The translations under genes were made by a program, and so were the position numbers. A DNA stretch of 64,000 nt, from the NCBI RefSeq assembly GCF_004332295.1, contig NZ_RXLP01000004.1, positions 62,001 through 126,000 of the forward strand, written 5' to 3'. Positions 37,844 through 46,919 of this stretch are shown piece after piece (the stretch's first letter is position 1; each line of letters opens with the position of its first letter). The notes beneath the pieces were generated by a model. It searched no databases. It was not told the origin of the DNA and saw only the letters and a program-made list of their open reading frames with translations. Source of the DNA: Alloscardovia theropitheci. Lineage in GTDB: Bacteria > Actinomycetota > Actinomycetes > Actinomycetales > Bifidobacteriaceae.

Positions 37844-37902
37844 GATAGTGTTCCTTCACTATCACCCTCTTACAATTGAGCGATGGAAAGCGCTCGCTAC
37901 AA

Positions 37903-37940
37903 GAAAACCTGCAGTATGTCTTAGTATACTGCAGGTTTTC
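37903..37940 (-). terminator. Terminator after guaB3
   Basis: GAAAACCTGCAGTAT (37903-37917) pairs perfectly with ATACTGCAGGTTTTC (37926-37940), around an 8-base loop. The stem itself ends in a T run on each strand, as in a bidirectional terminator. Confidence 0.8.
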
Positions 37941-38004
37941 ATATAACTGGACGATATCGTCACATTATTTTCTAAAAATCATCGTAAACAATTGTATTAG
38001 AAAA

Positions 38005-39126
38005 TTATGCTCCGTATGGTGTTGCAATAACTGGGCAGTCCTGGAAATGACGCAAGTTCGTATATCCAGTTGATGCCATAGCCCGCTTAAGAGCGCCGAT
38101 ATAATTCATTGAACCGTCAGCGCGGGTGCTAGGACCAGTCAGAATCTGTTCCATAGTTCCTACTTGTTCAAGAGATACTCGACGTCCACGTGGCAAACTC
38201 TTATGAGTAGCTTCACGTCCCCAATGTGTCCCCTGTCCTGGAGCCTCGTATGCGCGCGCCAAAGCGCTACCCATCATCACAGCGTCAGCTCCCATAGCGA
38301 ATGACTTGACAAAGTTACCCGTGGTTCCCAATCCACCATCGACTATCACAGGAACATAACGTCCATCAGACTCTTCCATATAGTCTTTTCGAGCAGCTGC
38401 GATATCCGCGATTGCTGTAGCCATAGGAACGTGCATGCCCAAGATTGTACGAGAGGAAGATACAGCCGATCCACCTGCACCTACAAGTACACCTGCAGCA
38501 CCGGTTCGCATAAGGTGCATGGCAGCACGATACGTTCCAGCGCCACCTACAATGACTGGAACATCTAATTCGTAGATAAATTTCTTTAAATTCAATGGTT
38601 CATGTGATTGAGAAATATGCTCAGCAGAAACAGCAGTTCCACGAATTACGAATAAATCGACACCAGCATCAACAACTGTCGAATAGAATTCCTGCGTACG
38701 TTGAGGAGTTAAGGCTCCAGCAACAGTGACACCAGCATCACGAATTTGCTTAATACGTGCAGTAATAAGCTCTGGCTTAATCGGTTCAGCATAAAGCTTC
38801 TGTAGTAAGACAGTGGCTTCATCATCGCGAGCTTGAGCAATCATACGTAGCTGAGGAGTTGGATCTTCATATCGCGTCCATAAGCCCTCTAGGTCAAGTA
38901 CACCAAGACCACCTAGCTTTCCAAGCTCGATAACAGTATCAGGACTCATTGAGGAATCCATTGGTGCTCCAATAACTGGAATTCCAAACTGATACGCATC
39001 GACTTGCCACGTTGTATCAACATCTTGTGGGTCACGAGTACGTCGAGAAGGCACGATTGCAACATCATCGAGCGCATAACACATGCGACCTGACTTACCC
39101 ATACCGATTTCAATTTCCTGTGTCAT
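38005..39126 (-). CDS. guaB3: GuaB3-type IMP dehydrogenase-related protein
   Basis: A 373-residue TIM-barrel protein of the IMPDH/GMP reductase superfamily, without CBS domains. It begins MTQEIEIGMGKSGRMCYALD, as in actinobacterial GuaB3. The region that holds the catalytic Cys loop in IMP dehydrogenase reads VGAGGSAVSSSR (residues 215-226) and has no Cys, so true IMPDH activity is doubtful. The frame extends upstream to 39168, but the start at 39126 gives the family N-terminus. It is transcribed divergently from the lipoprotein gene. The role of GuaB3 proteins in actinobacteria is unsettled. Confidence 0.87.
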   Translation of the reverse strand: MTQEIEIGMGKSGRMCYALDDVAIVPSRRTRDPQDVDTTWQVDAYQFGIPVIGAPMDSSMSPDTVIELGKLGGLGVLDLEGLWTRYEDPTPQLRMIAQARDDEATVLLQKLYAEPIKPELITARIKQIRDAGVTVAGALTPQRTQEFYSTVVDAGVDLFVIRGTAVSAEHISQSHEPLNLKKFIYELDVPVIVGGAGTYRAAMHLMRTGAAGVLVGAGGSAVSSSRTILGMHVPMATAIADIAAARKDYMEESDGRYVPVIVDGGLGTTGNFVKSFAMGADAVMMGSALARAYEAPGQGTHWGREATHKSLPRGRRVSLEQVGTMEQILTGPSTRADGSMNYIGALKRAMASTGYTNLRHFQDCPVIATPYGA

Positions 39127-39343
39127 GTTTATAAGATTAAACCGCGCATATGACGTACGCACAATCACCTGTTACAGGCGCAAAATTACCAACTAGAATC
39201 GCAATAGATTATTCGTTTCATTTCGCTTCCTGTGTCTCATTTAGCCGACGCTACATTATTCTTAGAGCACTTGCGGTAATATTCTATGTAATTACTCATC
39301 ACACTATGAGATACTAATGCGATAACTTTTGGAGGGAATTGAC

Positions 39344-40900
39344 GTGCATTTCAAAGTAGGCAAAATTTCTTTGAAGATTTTTTTACAGCGAATTTTATCT
39401 CGGTGGATTCCAGCCTGTGTAATGGCACTTGCACTGTGTACATGTGCGTCATGCAGCCCTCGTACAGCATCAAGTAATTCTCAAGCTTCTTCCCTCACTG
39501 GAACTGTCGATATCGTTACACCTACTGGTAATTCTGCGATGAGTTCGAATTTACCCCTAAATAACTGGGAAAGCATCCGATCTTCACTTGTGAAATCATT
39601 AAAAACTCACGGCTTTGTAGATTCTCAAATTTCTGAATCACATTATTCTGATCTTTCCGCTCAGATTAATCAAATTAAAAGAATAACAAATACATATAAG
39701 GCAGAAAAAGATAAGCACCCTCATACGCTCATTTTCGCACCGCATCAGCCAATTAAAACTTCGTATGCAACCGCTATAGCTCAACGTTTCGGTGATACTG
39801 TTACACAAAATACGCTCAACAACGATGAGCTTGAATTCGATAATCTTTCTGACAGTCAGCAAGATGAATATACGAGTCTTCATAAGCAGCTTGCTAGTGC
39901 TCTCAAGGATGCACAAGACAATGGAATTACTGTCGTGCTCATGTCGCATAAGGTTCCAGATTTTTCCGAAAACTATTTTATTTCTTTCGCTACTGCTCAA
40001 TCTATTGCAAGAATACAAACGGATAATCTGGTCAGAAAATTACAGCTTGACAAGGCTACTATTAAGAATCCACAAGCAATTGAAATTATTATTCCTCTCA
40101 ATGTAGGCGCACAATTTGCTCAGCAACTTTTTAGTGCCTCATGGAAGATTCTTAAACCGTATTACACAACTGGCGTCGCTTTTAGTCCTTCTGGTCTCCT
40201 TGATGCTAACTCGACAGAAGATGATTGGCGCAATGTATCTGTTCCTGATGATTCAGCTGATTCAATATCATCGGCGCTGAAAGTGCGTTTAACTTCTTCA
40301 GATGAATCAAGTAATAATGCGATTGTTAATGTTGACGGAATCTTGGCTTTTAATGATTATATCGCTCAAGGAGCAGTATCTGCTCTTACGGAGTTAGGTT
40401 TTACTGGATCAAGTGCACAGGTGAATCCAGATGTCACATTAGATAGCATTATCAAGAAACTCTCTGACAACGTAGATGTTCATAAACAACGTGTGCCACA
40501 ACCAAATAATTCTTCTACCGATGATACGAATACTACTGATAGTAATTCACAAGATTCACAAAGCACTCCATACAAAAAGCGCAATCCTCAGCCGAATCAT
40601 ACGATTTTAACCTGGCCTATAGTAACGGGTTTTGGTACTTATATTGATGCCATAGCTGATATTGTGAATGGAAAAATTTGGATTTCAAGCGCTGAAGAAC
40701 GAAATAGTGTTGTGTCCTCTATTGCCGCATTAAGTCGTGCGATTTGCGAGAAAAAGACCTCTCCATCTCAGCTTGAAAAGTCCGTCCCAAATATACAAAA
40801 TAACACTGTAACTGCCCCTTTGTTTGCAGTTAATTCTGATAATTTGAAGAAGACGTTGCTTGATACAGGTTATATTACTCCTGCGGAAGCTGGATTGTAA
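39344..40900 (+). CDS. Putative lipoprotein, periplasmic sugar-binding-like
   Basis: A 518-residue secreted protein. It starts with GTG at 39344, 8 bases after a GGAGG ribosome-binding site; a TTG at 39329 overlaps that site and is less likely. A basic N-region and hydrophobic stretch (WIPACVMALALCTCASC) form a signal peptide with a weak lipobox (CASC). The body resembles type 1 periplasmic-binding proteins (LIFAPHQPIK; DGILAFNDYIAQGAVSALTE; WPIVTGFGTYIDAIADI), though distantly, and it has a Ser/Asn/Thr-rich insert at about residues 385-410. No permease or ATPase gene is adjacent. The ligand is unknown. Its last 26 bases overlap the convergent M23 gene. Confidence 0.7.
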   Translation: MHFKVGKISLKIFLQRILSRWIPACVMALALCTCASCSPRTASSNSQASSLTGTVDIVTPTGNSAMSSNLPLNNWESIRSSLVKSLKTHGFVDSQISESHYSDLSAQINQIKRITNTYKAEKDKHPHTLIFAPHQPIKTSYATAIAQRFGDTVTQNTLNNDELEFDNLSDSQQDEYTSLHKQLASALKDAQDNGITVVLMSHKVPDFSENYFISFATAQSIARIQTDNLVRKLQLDKATIKNPQAIEIIIPLNVGAQFAQQLFSASWKILKPYYTTGVAFSPSGLLDANSTEDDWRNVSVPDDSADSISSALKVRLTSSDESSNNAIVNVDGILAFNDYIAQGAVSALTELGFTGSSAQVNPDVTLDSIIKKLSDNVDVHKQRVPQPNNSSTDDTNTTDSNSQDSQSTPYKKRNPQPNHTILTWPIVTGFGTYIDAIADIVNGKIWISSAEERNSVVSSIAALSRAICEKKTSPSQLEKSVPNIQNNTVTAPLFAVNSDNLKKTLLDTGYITPAEAGL

Positions 40901-41456
40901 TTCGCCGTGCTTTAACCATTCGTGATGGATTGAGATATTGAGTATGCGTGATGCGACGACGCGCAGCACGGCTATCGCTGTGCTGAATGCTAATCCGCTT
41001 AATCCCCCAATGTACACACGAGTTTGAGCAATGGTCACTTTTCCCCGATGAGCGCGTGGCAAACTGCTGTCCACGCGCTACTTTTTGCCCTTTTTCTAGA
41101 CGTGTAGTTGCGGGTTCAAAGGTGCTACGAATGCCATACGCATGCATAAGCACAACAACATCTTTTTCGGCAACTTTTCCTGCAAAAAATATTTTCCCAT
41201 CGGCAGGAGCTAAAAGTTTAGTTCCTTCGCCTGCGTCAAGGTCCACTCCTCGATGTCCTGCTAGCCATGGTTTACCCGGAGGATCGAACTCCCGAATTAC
41301 CCGCACATTTTCTAAGGGCCATGACATCAGAGATATGCAACGTGAATCTATGGGCGTACGGTCAAGTGCAAACGCCGGTATATTCGTGATGATAACGGTG
41401 TGGATAATCATAAATACCGTTACCCATACAGTGCAGGAATGCTTTATTGTCCTCAT
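40875..41456 (-). CDS. Secreted M23-like (LytM) domain protein
   Basis: A 193-residue protein with a signal peptide (residues 1-30, ending AFA) and a short LytM-type domain. The first metal motif is H68-x3-D72 (HRGVDLD). The second, HxH in active enzymes, reads C147-V-H149 (SCVHWGIKR), so one His is replaced by Cys. The strand GKIFFAGKVAEKDVVVLMH is typical. It may bind peptidoglycan or be a weak or inactive endopeptidase. Its C-terminal 40 residues are basic. Its 3' end overlaps the lipoprotein gene tail to tail. Confidence 0.72.
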   Translation of the reverse strand: MRTIKHSCTVWVTVFMIIHTVIITNIPAFALDRTPIDSRCISLMSWPLENVRVIREFDPPGKPWLAGHRGVDLDAGEGTKLLAPADGKIFFAGKVAEKDVVVLMHAYGIRSTFEPATTRLEKGQKVARGQQFATRSSGKSDHCSNSCVHWGIKRISIQHSDSRAARRRITHTQYLNPSRMVKARRITIQLPQE

Positions 41457-41567
41457 GCATTTATCGTTCCATAAGTATCTCCGTTCAAGCTACTTTTAAA
41501 GGACTTGTGAACAAATGTGAAAAACCGTACTCGCACCATCAATCTGCTGGGGCATCCATGCCATCAT

Positions 41568-41602
41568 AAGAAAACAAAAAAGCCGAGGTATTAACCTCGG
41601 CG
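41568..41602 (-). terminator. Terminator after tRNA-Asn
   Basis: GCCGAGGTTAATACCTCGGC on the minus strand forms an 8-bp GC-rich stem followed by TTTTTTGTTTTC. It starts 4 bases past the mature tRNA 3' end. Confidence 0.9.
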
Positions 41603-41606
41603 ATTG

Positions 41607-41679
41607 CTCCCCGTGCTGGACTTGAACCAGCGACATTCTGATTAACAGTCAGACGCTCTGCCAACTGAGCTAACGGGGA
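41607..41679 (-). tRNA. tRNA-Asn (anticodon GTT)
   Basis: A 73-base gene on the minus strand. Acceptor stem TCCCCGT pairs with ACGGGGA, discriminator G; D arm TAGCTCAGTTGGCAGAGC; anticodon stem-loop with CTGACTGTTAATCAG (anticodon GTT); T arm GCTGGTTCAAGTCCAGC. CCA is not encoded. A terminator follows directly. The 191 bases upstream, to the nitroreductase gene, hold no gene. Confidence 0.96.
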
Positions 41680-41870
41680 ATGTAAGCTACTGTGTAGTTG
41701 CTGTGTGCTGTGCACAAGACATATATAGTAGCGATGTTTATATCGTTGCGCAAGCCAAGGGCGTGTCGCAAGTGTTTTAGCGTTATTACCACACTCTCTA
41801 CTTGTTTGCACGTTACCTGCACGCTCTCTTCGAAGCTTATTTGATTTTAGGCATATGCATGAAAAAAGCA

Positions 41871-42521
41871 TTAACTTTCCACGACCGTCATAACGTCATC
41901 CACGCTAGCTCTGGATGGAACGAAGGTATTAATATCATCTTTACTAGCGTATCCTAAGCCGATTCCGATAACAAGAAGCTCGTCCTCCGGAATATTTGCG
42001 ATAGTACGGACAACTTCAGGATAGATAACTGTCGCATATGCGGCTATCGAATCCACACCAAGACTTTTCGCTGCTAACATTAATGTATTGCTATATGCTC
42101 CAGCATCGAAAATAGCCCAGTCAAAGATTCCCTTAGGGATAGTAATAAAAGCGAATACAGGAGCATTAAATAGCGTTTTCTGGGCATGGTTGAAATGTAC
42201 CTGTCCAGGTTCAAATTGCTTCTTAAATTCGATGGTCCATCGACCCATTATGTTCTGATTGCGTTCTGGCCATTTCTCGCGAGGCATTGGTTCTATATCG
42301 CTATGCGCCGGCTCGTTATCATTAATTCGCTTTTCATACTCATGCCGAAGTCTTAACGCAGCATCTTTGGTTACAAAATACACTTTTGCCGGCTGCTCGT
42401 TAACCCATGTCGGTGTTTTCTGCGCCAACTGAGTAATTTGACGTAACACATCTACTGGGATTTCTTCTTGAGTAAAATCCCTCACTGAATGACGCTCATT
42501 AACGACTGTAGCGAATTCCAT
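41871..42521 (-). CDS. Nitroreductase-family FMN oxidoreductase
   Basis: A 216-residue flavoprotein of the NfsB/FRase I fold. The N-terminal FMN-binding segment NERHSVRDFTQEEIP, the TPTWVNEQPAKVYFV block and the C-terminal LVIGIGLGYASKDD are typical. It probably reduces nitro compounds or quinones with NAD(P)H; the physiological substrate is unknown. It lies 47 bases after clpX, likely co-transcribed. Confidence 0.88.
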   Translation of the reverse strand: MEFATVVNERHSVRDFTQEEIPVDVLRQITQLAQKTPTWVNEQPAKVYFVTKDAALRLRHEYEKRINDNEPAHSDIEPMPREKWPERNQNIMGRWTIEFKKQFEPGQVHFNHAQKTLFNAPVFAFITIPKGIFDWAIFDAGAYSNTLMLAAKSLGVDSIAAYATVIYPEVVRTIANIPEDELLVIGIGLGYASKDDINTFVPSRASVDDVMTVVES

Positions 42522-42568
42522 TTTCTCTCCTTTGAGTTAGATAAACCATAAATTCAGTTCATTACCAT

Positions 42569-43849
42569 CTATTGTAGTTCGAGTTGCGCGGAATCATGTC
42601 CCTGAACCACCTGTTCATCTATAACTACGCGCAATACGTCATCTCGATCGGGAATAACATACATAGACTCTTCCAAGATATTCTCCATAATAGAGCGCAA
42701 ACCTCGTGCCCCCGTTCCGCGTTCTAATGCGAGATGAGCTATTGCATGTAAAGCTTCATCAGTAAACACTAGTTCTGTGCCTTCTGCAGCAAATAACTTT
42801 TGATATTGCTTTACCAATGCGTTGCGCGGTTTAGTTAGTATATCTATCAAATCATTTTCGTTCAGCGAATTAAGAGACGCTACGACAGGCATTCGACCGA
42901 CGAATTCTGGTAATAAGCCGAAATCTGCTAAATCTTGTGCTGTTACATGTTCAAGCAATTGTTCGTCACTCATCTCACTAACTGTCCAGTCAGCGCCGAA
43001 TCCTAAAGCATGCTTGCCTAGTCGTTTACGAACTATATCTTCCAATCCAACAAAAGCTCCAGCACAAATAAAAAGAATACCTTGAGTGTCGATTTGCACC
43101 ATTTCTTGCTCTTCGTGTTTACGGGTGCCCTTAAGAGGCACAGTAGCTCTTGTACCTTCGATGAGTTTAAGAAGAGCCTGCTGCACTCCCTCCCCACTCA
43201 CGTCACGTGTTATAGAGGTATTTTCTCCCGATTTACGCGCTATCTTATCGATTTCATCGATATAGATAATTCCTCGTTCAGCTCTTTCAATATTTCCATC
43301 TGCCGCATTGAGTAACCGCTGAAGAACAGTTTCAACGTCATCGCCTACATAGCCAGCCTCAGTAAGAGTTGTTGCATCAACAATGGTAAATGGTACGTTC
43401 ATAATTCGAGCTAAAGTTTGCGCGAGATACGTTTTACCCGTACCTGTTGGACCGAGCAGTAGGACATTTGATTTTGAAATTTCTACCTCAGCGAGTAAAT
43501 CATCAGAGGCCTTGATAGCATGAGAAAGCTTGTTAGCACCATCGACTATCTGCATATTGACTCGCTTATAGTGGTTGTACACTGCTACAGCAAGCGTTCT
43601 TTTTGCATGTGCTTGACCTACGACATAGTTGTCTAGGAAAGAAGTAATTCGACTTGGTGAGATGAGTTTAACGCTGTCATGGTCAGCTTGAGTAAGTCTA
43701 TCTTCAGAGATTATGTCAACACATAATTCAATACATTCATCGCAAATGGCAACATTAGATCCTGTAACAAGTTTATGCACTTGATCTTCTGTCTTGCCAC
43801 AAAAACTGCAGCGTGGAACATCGTCGTAATAGCTGACAACTTCGCTCAT
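42569..43849 (-). CDS. clpX: ClpX ATPase subunit of ClpXP
   Basis: AAA+ unfoldase (426 residues) that feeds substrates to ClpP. The N-terminal zinc domain has C14, C17, C36 and C39; Walker A GPTGTGKT is at 133-140; Walker B is [11 protein letters not shown]; the ClpP-docking loop region ([13 protein letters not shown]) is present. The start at 43849 has a TTAGGAG ribosome-binding site; an in-frame ATG at 43876 falls in the hairpin upstream. A terminator-like hairpin with a T tract ends about 15 bases before the start codon. Confidence 0.94.
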   Translation of the reverse strand: MSEVVSYYDDVPRCSFCGKTEDQVHKLVTGSNVAICDECIELCVDIISEDRLTQADHDSVKLISPSRITSFLDNYVVGQAHAKRTLAVAVYNHYKRVNMQIVDGANKLSHAIKASDDLLAEVEISKSNVLLLGPTGTGKTYLAQTLARIMNVPFTIVDATTLTEAGYVGDDVETVLQRLLNAADGNIERAERGIIYIDEIDKIARKSGENTSITRDVSGEGVQQALLKLIEGTRATVPLKGTRKHEEQEMVQIDTQGILFICAGAFVGLEDIVRKRLGKHALGFGADWTVSEMSDEQLLEHVTAQDLADFGLLPEFVGRMPVVASLNSLNENDLIDILTKPRNALVKQYQKLFAAEGTELVFTDEALHAIAHLALERGTGARGLRSIMENILEESMYVIPDRDDVLRVVIDEQVVQGHDSAQLELQ

Positions 43850-43861
43850 TGCACTCCTAAG

Positions 43862-43903
43862 ATAATAAAAACGCATCTCTAGTCTAACAAACCAGAGATG
43901 CGC
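43862..43903 (-). terminator. Terminator/attenuator between clpP2 and clpX
   Basis: CGCATCTCT (43872-43880) pairs with AGAGATGCG (43894-43902). On the minus strand the stem is followed by TTTTTATTATC, which runs into the clpX ribosome-binding site. It can end the clpP transcript or gate read-through into clpX. Confidence 0.8.
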
Positions 43904-43994
43904 AATACAGATTGTAGTGTTGAATTTTATCTAACACATCACATTTTTATCGCATGAATGCTCAGACATGAATTCAACTCAGATATAAATTTCA

Positions 43995-44642
43995 CTACTC
44001 GCGCTTTCCTAATACAGCATCAACCATGCCGTATTCAAGAGCCTGAGGAGCTGTAAGAATTGTATCCGTCTCGATATCCTTGTGGATTCTTTCGATATCT
44101 TGGCCAGTATGATGTGCCAAAGTTTCCTCCAGCCATGTACGCATACGCTCCAATTCGCGTGCCTGAATCTCGATTTCAGTAGCCTTACCGAAATCTTGTC
44201 CCATAGCAGGCTGATGAATCAATACGCGCGCATTTGGAAGCATCAGTCGCTTTCCATGAGTTCCTGCTGCAAGAAGAACTGCAGCTGCCGATGCAGCTTG
44301 ACCAAGACATACTGTTTGAACATCTGGCTTAATGTATTGCATCGTGTCATATACTGCCGTCATTGCAGTCATAGAACCACCAGGCGAATTAATATACATC
44401 ATGACGTCGCGATTCGGATCTTGACTTTCAAGAACCAAAAGCTGAGCCATAATATCATCTGCAGACGCATCATCAACTTGAACGCCCATGAATATAATAC
44501 GATCTTCAAACAGACGGCTATATGGATCAGAACGTTTAAATCCATATGCCGTTTTCTCCTCGAACTGAGGCATTACATAACGAGCCTGTGGGCCAGCAAG
44601 ACGTTCAGCTCGAGCAATAAATTGTGCTTCTTGAGATGCCAT
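43995..44642 (-). CDS. clpP2: ATP-dependent Clp protease subunit ClpP2
   Basis: Serine protease subunit (215 residues) with S118 (GQAASAAAV), H143 (RVLIHQP) and a conserved Asp near residue 192. In Actinobacteria two different ClpP proteins form a mixed tetradecamer; this is the second gene of the pair, 12 bases after clpP1. An N-terminal extension of about 20 residues is likely processed. Confidence 0.93.
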   Translation of the reverse strand: MASQEAQFIARAERLAGPQARYVMPQFEEKTAYGFKRSDPYSRLFEDRIIFMGVQVDDASADDIMAQLLVLESQDPNRDVMMYINSPGGSMTAMTAVYDTMQYIKPDVQTVCLGQAASAAAVLLAAGTHGKRLMLPNARVLIHQPAMGQDFGKATEIEIQARELERMRTWLEETLAHHTGQDIERIHKDIETDTILTAPQALEYGMVDAVLGKRE

Positions 44643-44654
44643 GCTCTCCCCTTT

Positions 44655-45257
44655 CTAGTTCATGCTTTCTGGAGTGTCAACGATTTTATCTACAAAGCCA
44701 TAATCTAGGGCTTGCTGTGCAGTAAACCAATGATCATATTCGTTATCACGATAAATTTCTTCGACAGTATGTCCAGTTTGCTGTGCAGTTAATTCAGACA
44801 AGGTCTTCTTCATGTCCATGATCAACTCTGCATTAATACGTACTTCGCTAGCTGTGCCGCCCACACCGCCGGATGGCTGATGCATGAGGACACGAGCATG
44901 CTTAGTAATATAACGCTTTCCTGGCGTACCGCTGGACAACAGGAACTGTCCCATTGAAGCCGCCATACCAACTGCTACGGTAGCAACATCTGGCTTAATC
45001 AGTTGCATTGTGTCGTAAATAGCCATGCCAGCTGTAATAGATCCACCTGGGGAATTGATATACAGCCATATATCTTTATCTGGATCTTCAGCGGCAAGCA
45101 TCAGCATTTGAGCGCATATCACATTTGCATTGGAATCTTTTACTTCGTCGCCCAACCAGATAATACGGTCTTTAAGCAAGCGAGAAAAAATCGGATCTCC
45201 CGCCATAGCTGCTTCACCCTCTGCCATGATTGGCATCTGTGGTGTCGAAAGTGCCAT
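44655..45257 (-). CDS. clpP1: ATP-dependent Clp protease subunit ClpP1
   Basis: First ClpP paralogue (200 residues) with S101 (GMAASMGQF), H126 (RVLMHQP) and [11 protein letters not shown]. It partners ClpP2 in the ClpP1P2 protease. A GGAG ribosome-binding site is present. The 70-base upstream gap has a ClgR-like operator and a second palindrome, which points to regulation by protein-quality stress as known for the clpP operon of Bifidobacterium breve. Confidence 0.93.
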   Translation of the reverse strand: MALSTPQMPIMAEGEAAMAGDPIFSRLLKDRIIWLGDEVKDSNANVICAQMLMLAAEDPDKDIWLYINSPGGSITAGMAIYDTMQLIKPDVATVAVGMAASMGQFLLSSGTPGKRYITKHARVLMHQPSGGVGGTASEVRINAELIMDMKKTLSELTAQQTGHTVEEIYRDNEYDHWFTAQQALDYGFVDKIVDTPESMN

Positions 45258-45286
45258 AAGTATCTCCTTTATTTCTTATAACTTCG

Positions 45287-45314
45287 ACAATACAGGTTTT
45301 GCTTGACCAAGCAA
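45287..45314 (-). promoter_or_regulatory. Candidate clpP1P2 promoter with overlapping palindrome
   Basis: On the minus strand TTGCTT (45314-45309) and TATTGT (45292-45287) are spaced by 16 bases. The -35 hexamer lies inside TTGCTTGACCAAGCAA (45299-45314), an inverted repeat with perfect 7-base arms around AC. Confidence 0.5.
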
Positions 45315-45319
45315 TGTAT

Positions 45320-45336
45320 TTGCGCACTCAGCGCAA
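45320..45336. promoter_or_regulatory. ClgR-like operator
   Basis: TTGCGCACTCAGCGCAA has perfect 6-base arms and a 5-base centre, matching the CGC-N5-GCG core of ClgR sites. It overlaps the ClC gene stop codon and lies just upstream of the clpP1P2 promoter, the usual place for an activator. Confidence 0.6.
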
Positions 45337-46626
45337 CTTTTCACTCTGAGAAAAGCCATTATGAAGTTGTACTTGCTGTTCCATTTTATCCAGTGTCATA
45401 GAAACAAGAACAGATAATGCTACAGCTACACCCACAGCTACCATCGTATTGACGGAACTATGGCTAAGCTCAATCATCAGACATGAAGCCATTAACGGTG
45501 CTTTTTGACTCGTAGCCAAGAAAGCAGCCGAAGCAATTAAAGCAATAATCGATATATTTAATCCCGGTAAAAAGGTTGTACATAGAATGGCGATAATTGC
45601 ACCTAATGCACCTCCGACCGCAATTGCCGGTGTCAAAACTCCCCCAGAAGCTCCGCTACGGATAGTCATAACTGTAACAACCCATTTAACGCTTGCTAGA
45701 AGCAAGAGTATACCGACAGCTTGTAAACCGACTGAATTATACGAAAATTGCGCTAAGGCGCGACCATTTCCCATGATTTGAGGAGCAAAATACGCAATCG
45801 CAGCAGTAACTGCCCCCATAAGAGGAAGTTGCCATACGATATACACATTATGAGTTTGCTTCGATGATGCCCACGATGTCGTTCTCCTAAAGAAATACGC
45901 AATCGCTCCCATAAGCGGACCGATTATAAGGCACAGAAGCATTGTTTGCCATGAGACTTCCACGTTTGCAACATTGTAAAAAGCCTTATGCCCTTTTATT
46001 AGACCTGCTGTGAAAGCCGCAACCGCACTTGTGCCGAAGGATAACATAACGATATACATGCTCACATTAGCAAGCAAAATTTCAACGGCAAAAAACATTC
46101 CGGCTAACGGTGCATCATAGACACCAGCAAAGCCCGCTCCCGCCGCCACTGCAGTAATAAGCGAAATATCTTTGTCCGTAAGTTTAAGAAAATTTCCTAG
46201 TCTCTGTCCGAAAAGCGAACCTAATTCACGAGGAGCTGTTTCGCGGCCAACCGACATACCAGCACCAACGATAAAAATTTGGAGAACAACGTGGACAAGC
46301 GTTGCAAGGAAAGGCATTTTTTCGCCTTTAACTGCTTTGCTGACGGATGGAACATGTGCTTTCGCTCGCAAAACCCACCATACAACTGCAGCTATAATAC
46401 TTGCCAGAATTATACTTGCCACTCTACGCCATGGATTTCCAGCACCGGATGGATTTGAGACACTTTCAGTTGCACCTAAAAGATGAGATTGGACTTCTTC
46501 AAGCAGTAAAGATAGAAGTGCAGCACCCAAACCGATAATAGCCCCAAGACCAAATATGATGACAATTGCGATGAGAATTTTAGTACGAGGTTTTTTATCG
46601 TTGAATGCGGTGGTTTCTTGAGGCAT
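45328..46626 (-). CDS. ClC-family chloride channel/antiporter
   Basis: A 432-residue integral membrane protein of the voltage-gated chloride channel family. The gating Glu is E129 in SVGRETAPRELG, a variant of the GREGP motif shared by a bacterial subgroup. The C-terminal half has RSGASGGVLTPAIAVGGALGA, the usual GGxFxP-like block. About ten hydrophobic helices; no CBS domain. The substrate (Cl- or F-) cannot be fixed: the fluoride-type GREGT motif is not present. Its stop lies within the operator of the downstream clp genes. Confidence 0.88.
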   Translation of the reverse strand: MPQETTAFNDKKPRTKILIAIVIIFGLGAIIGLGAALLSLLLEEVQSHLLGATESVSNPSGAGNPWRRVASIILASIIAAVVWWVLRAKAHVPSVSKAVKGEKMPFLATLVHVVLQIFIVGAGMSVGRETAPRELGSLFGQRLGNFLKLTDKDISLITAVAAGAGFAGVYDAPLAGMFFAVEILLANVSMYIVMLSFGTSAVAAFTAGLIKGHKAFYNVANVEVSWQTMLLCLIIGPLMGAIAYFFRRTTSWASSKQTHNVYIVWQLPLMGAVTAAIAYFAPQIMGNGRALAQFSYNSVGLQAVGILLLLASVKWVVTVMTIRSGASGGVLTPAIAVGGALGAIIAILCTTFLPGLNISIIALIASAAFLATSQKAPLMASCLMIELSHSSVNTMVAVGVAVALSVLVSMTLDKMEQQVQLHNGFSQSEKLR

Positions 46627-46822
46627 TGTGGTTTTCCTGCATATCCTGAATTTAAATATTTAATACAATGAGAAGATACTAAAGTCGAATAGCCGTGGTG
46701 TGAGATAGTTATGTATAATTTTCGCGTATCGCTGTTCTATTTATTTTATCAATTTAGTATTCTGAATTCGCTTATTCTCATTGCAATATTTTATGCCCAA
46801 TATTGATGTCATATAGTCATAT

Positions 46823-46859
46823 ATACGTGTGGGCCTCGAATATCGAGACCCACACGTAT
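46823..46859 (-). terminator. Hairpin after tig
   Basis: ATACGTGTGGG with CTCGA pairs with TCGAG and CCCACACGTAT, a long near-perfect stem with one bulged position. It is about 60 bases past the tig stop. The rest of the 293-base gap to the ClC gene (46627-46919) is very A+T-rich and shows no gene. Confidence 0.65.
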
Positions 46860-46919
46860 CTGGATTAAGAGCAAGCCGATCAGGGATGCCCGTTATCGCA
46901 GTAGAATTAATTACTGAGC

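Noticed and set aside
39168-39178. CCTGTTACAGG palindrome before guaB3
   Set aside because: Short (5-base arms) and not placed relative to a recognisable promoter; such repeats are expected by chance at this length.
41539-41871. Frame of 110 codons on the minus strand
   Set aside because: It reads through the tRNA-Asn gene and its terminator and has no recognisable protein features.
45328-46626. Fluoride-specific ClC antiporter
   Set aside because: The gating region reads GRETAP rather than GREGT, so fluoride specificity cannot be supported.
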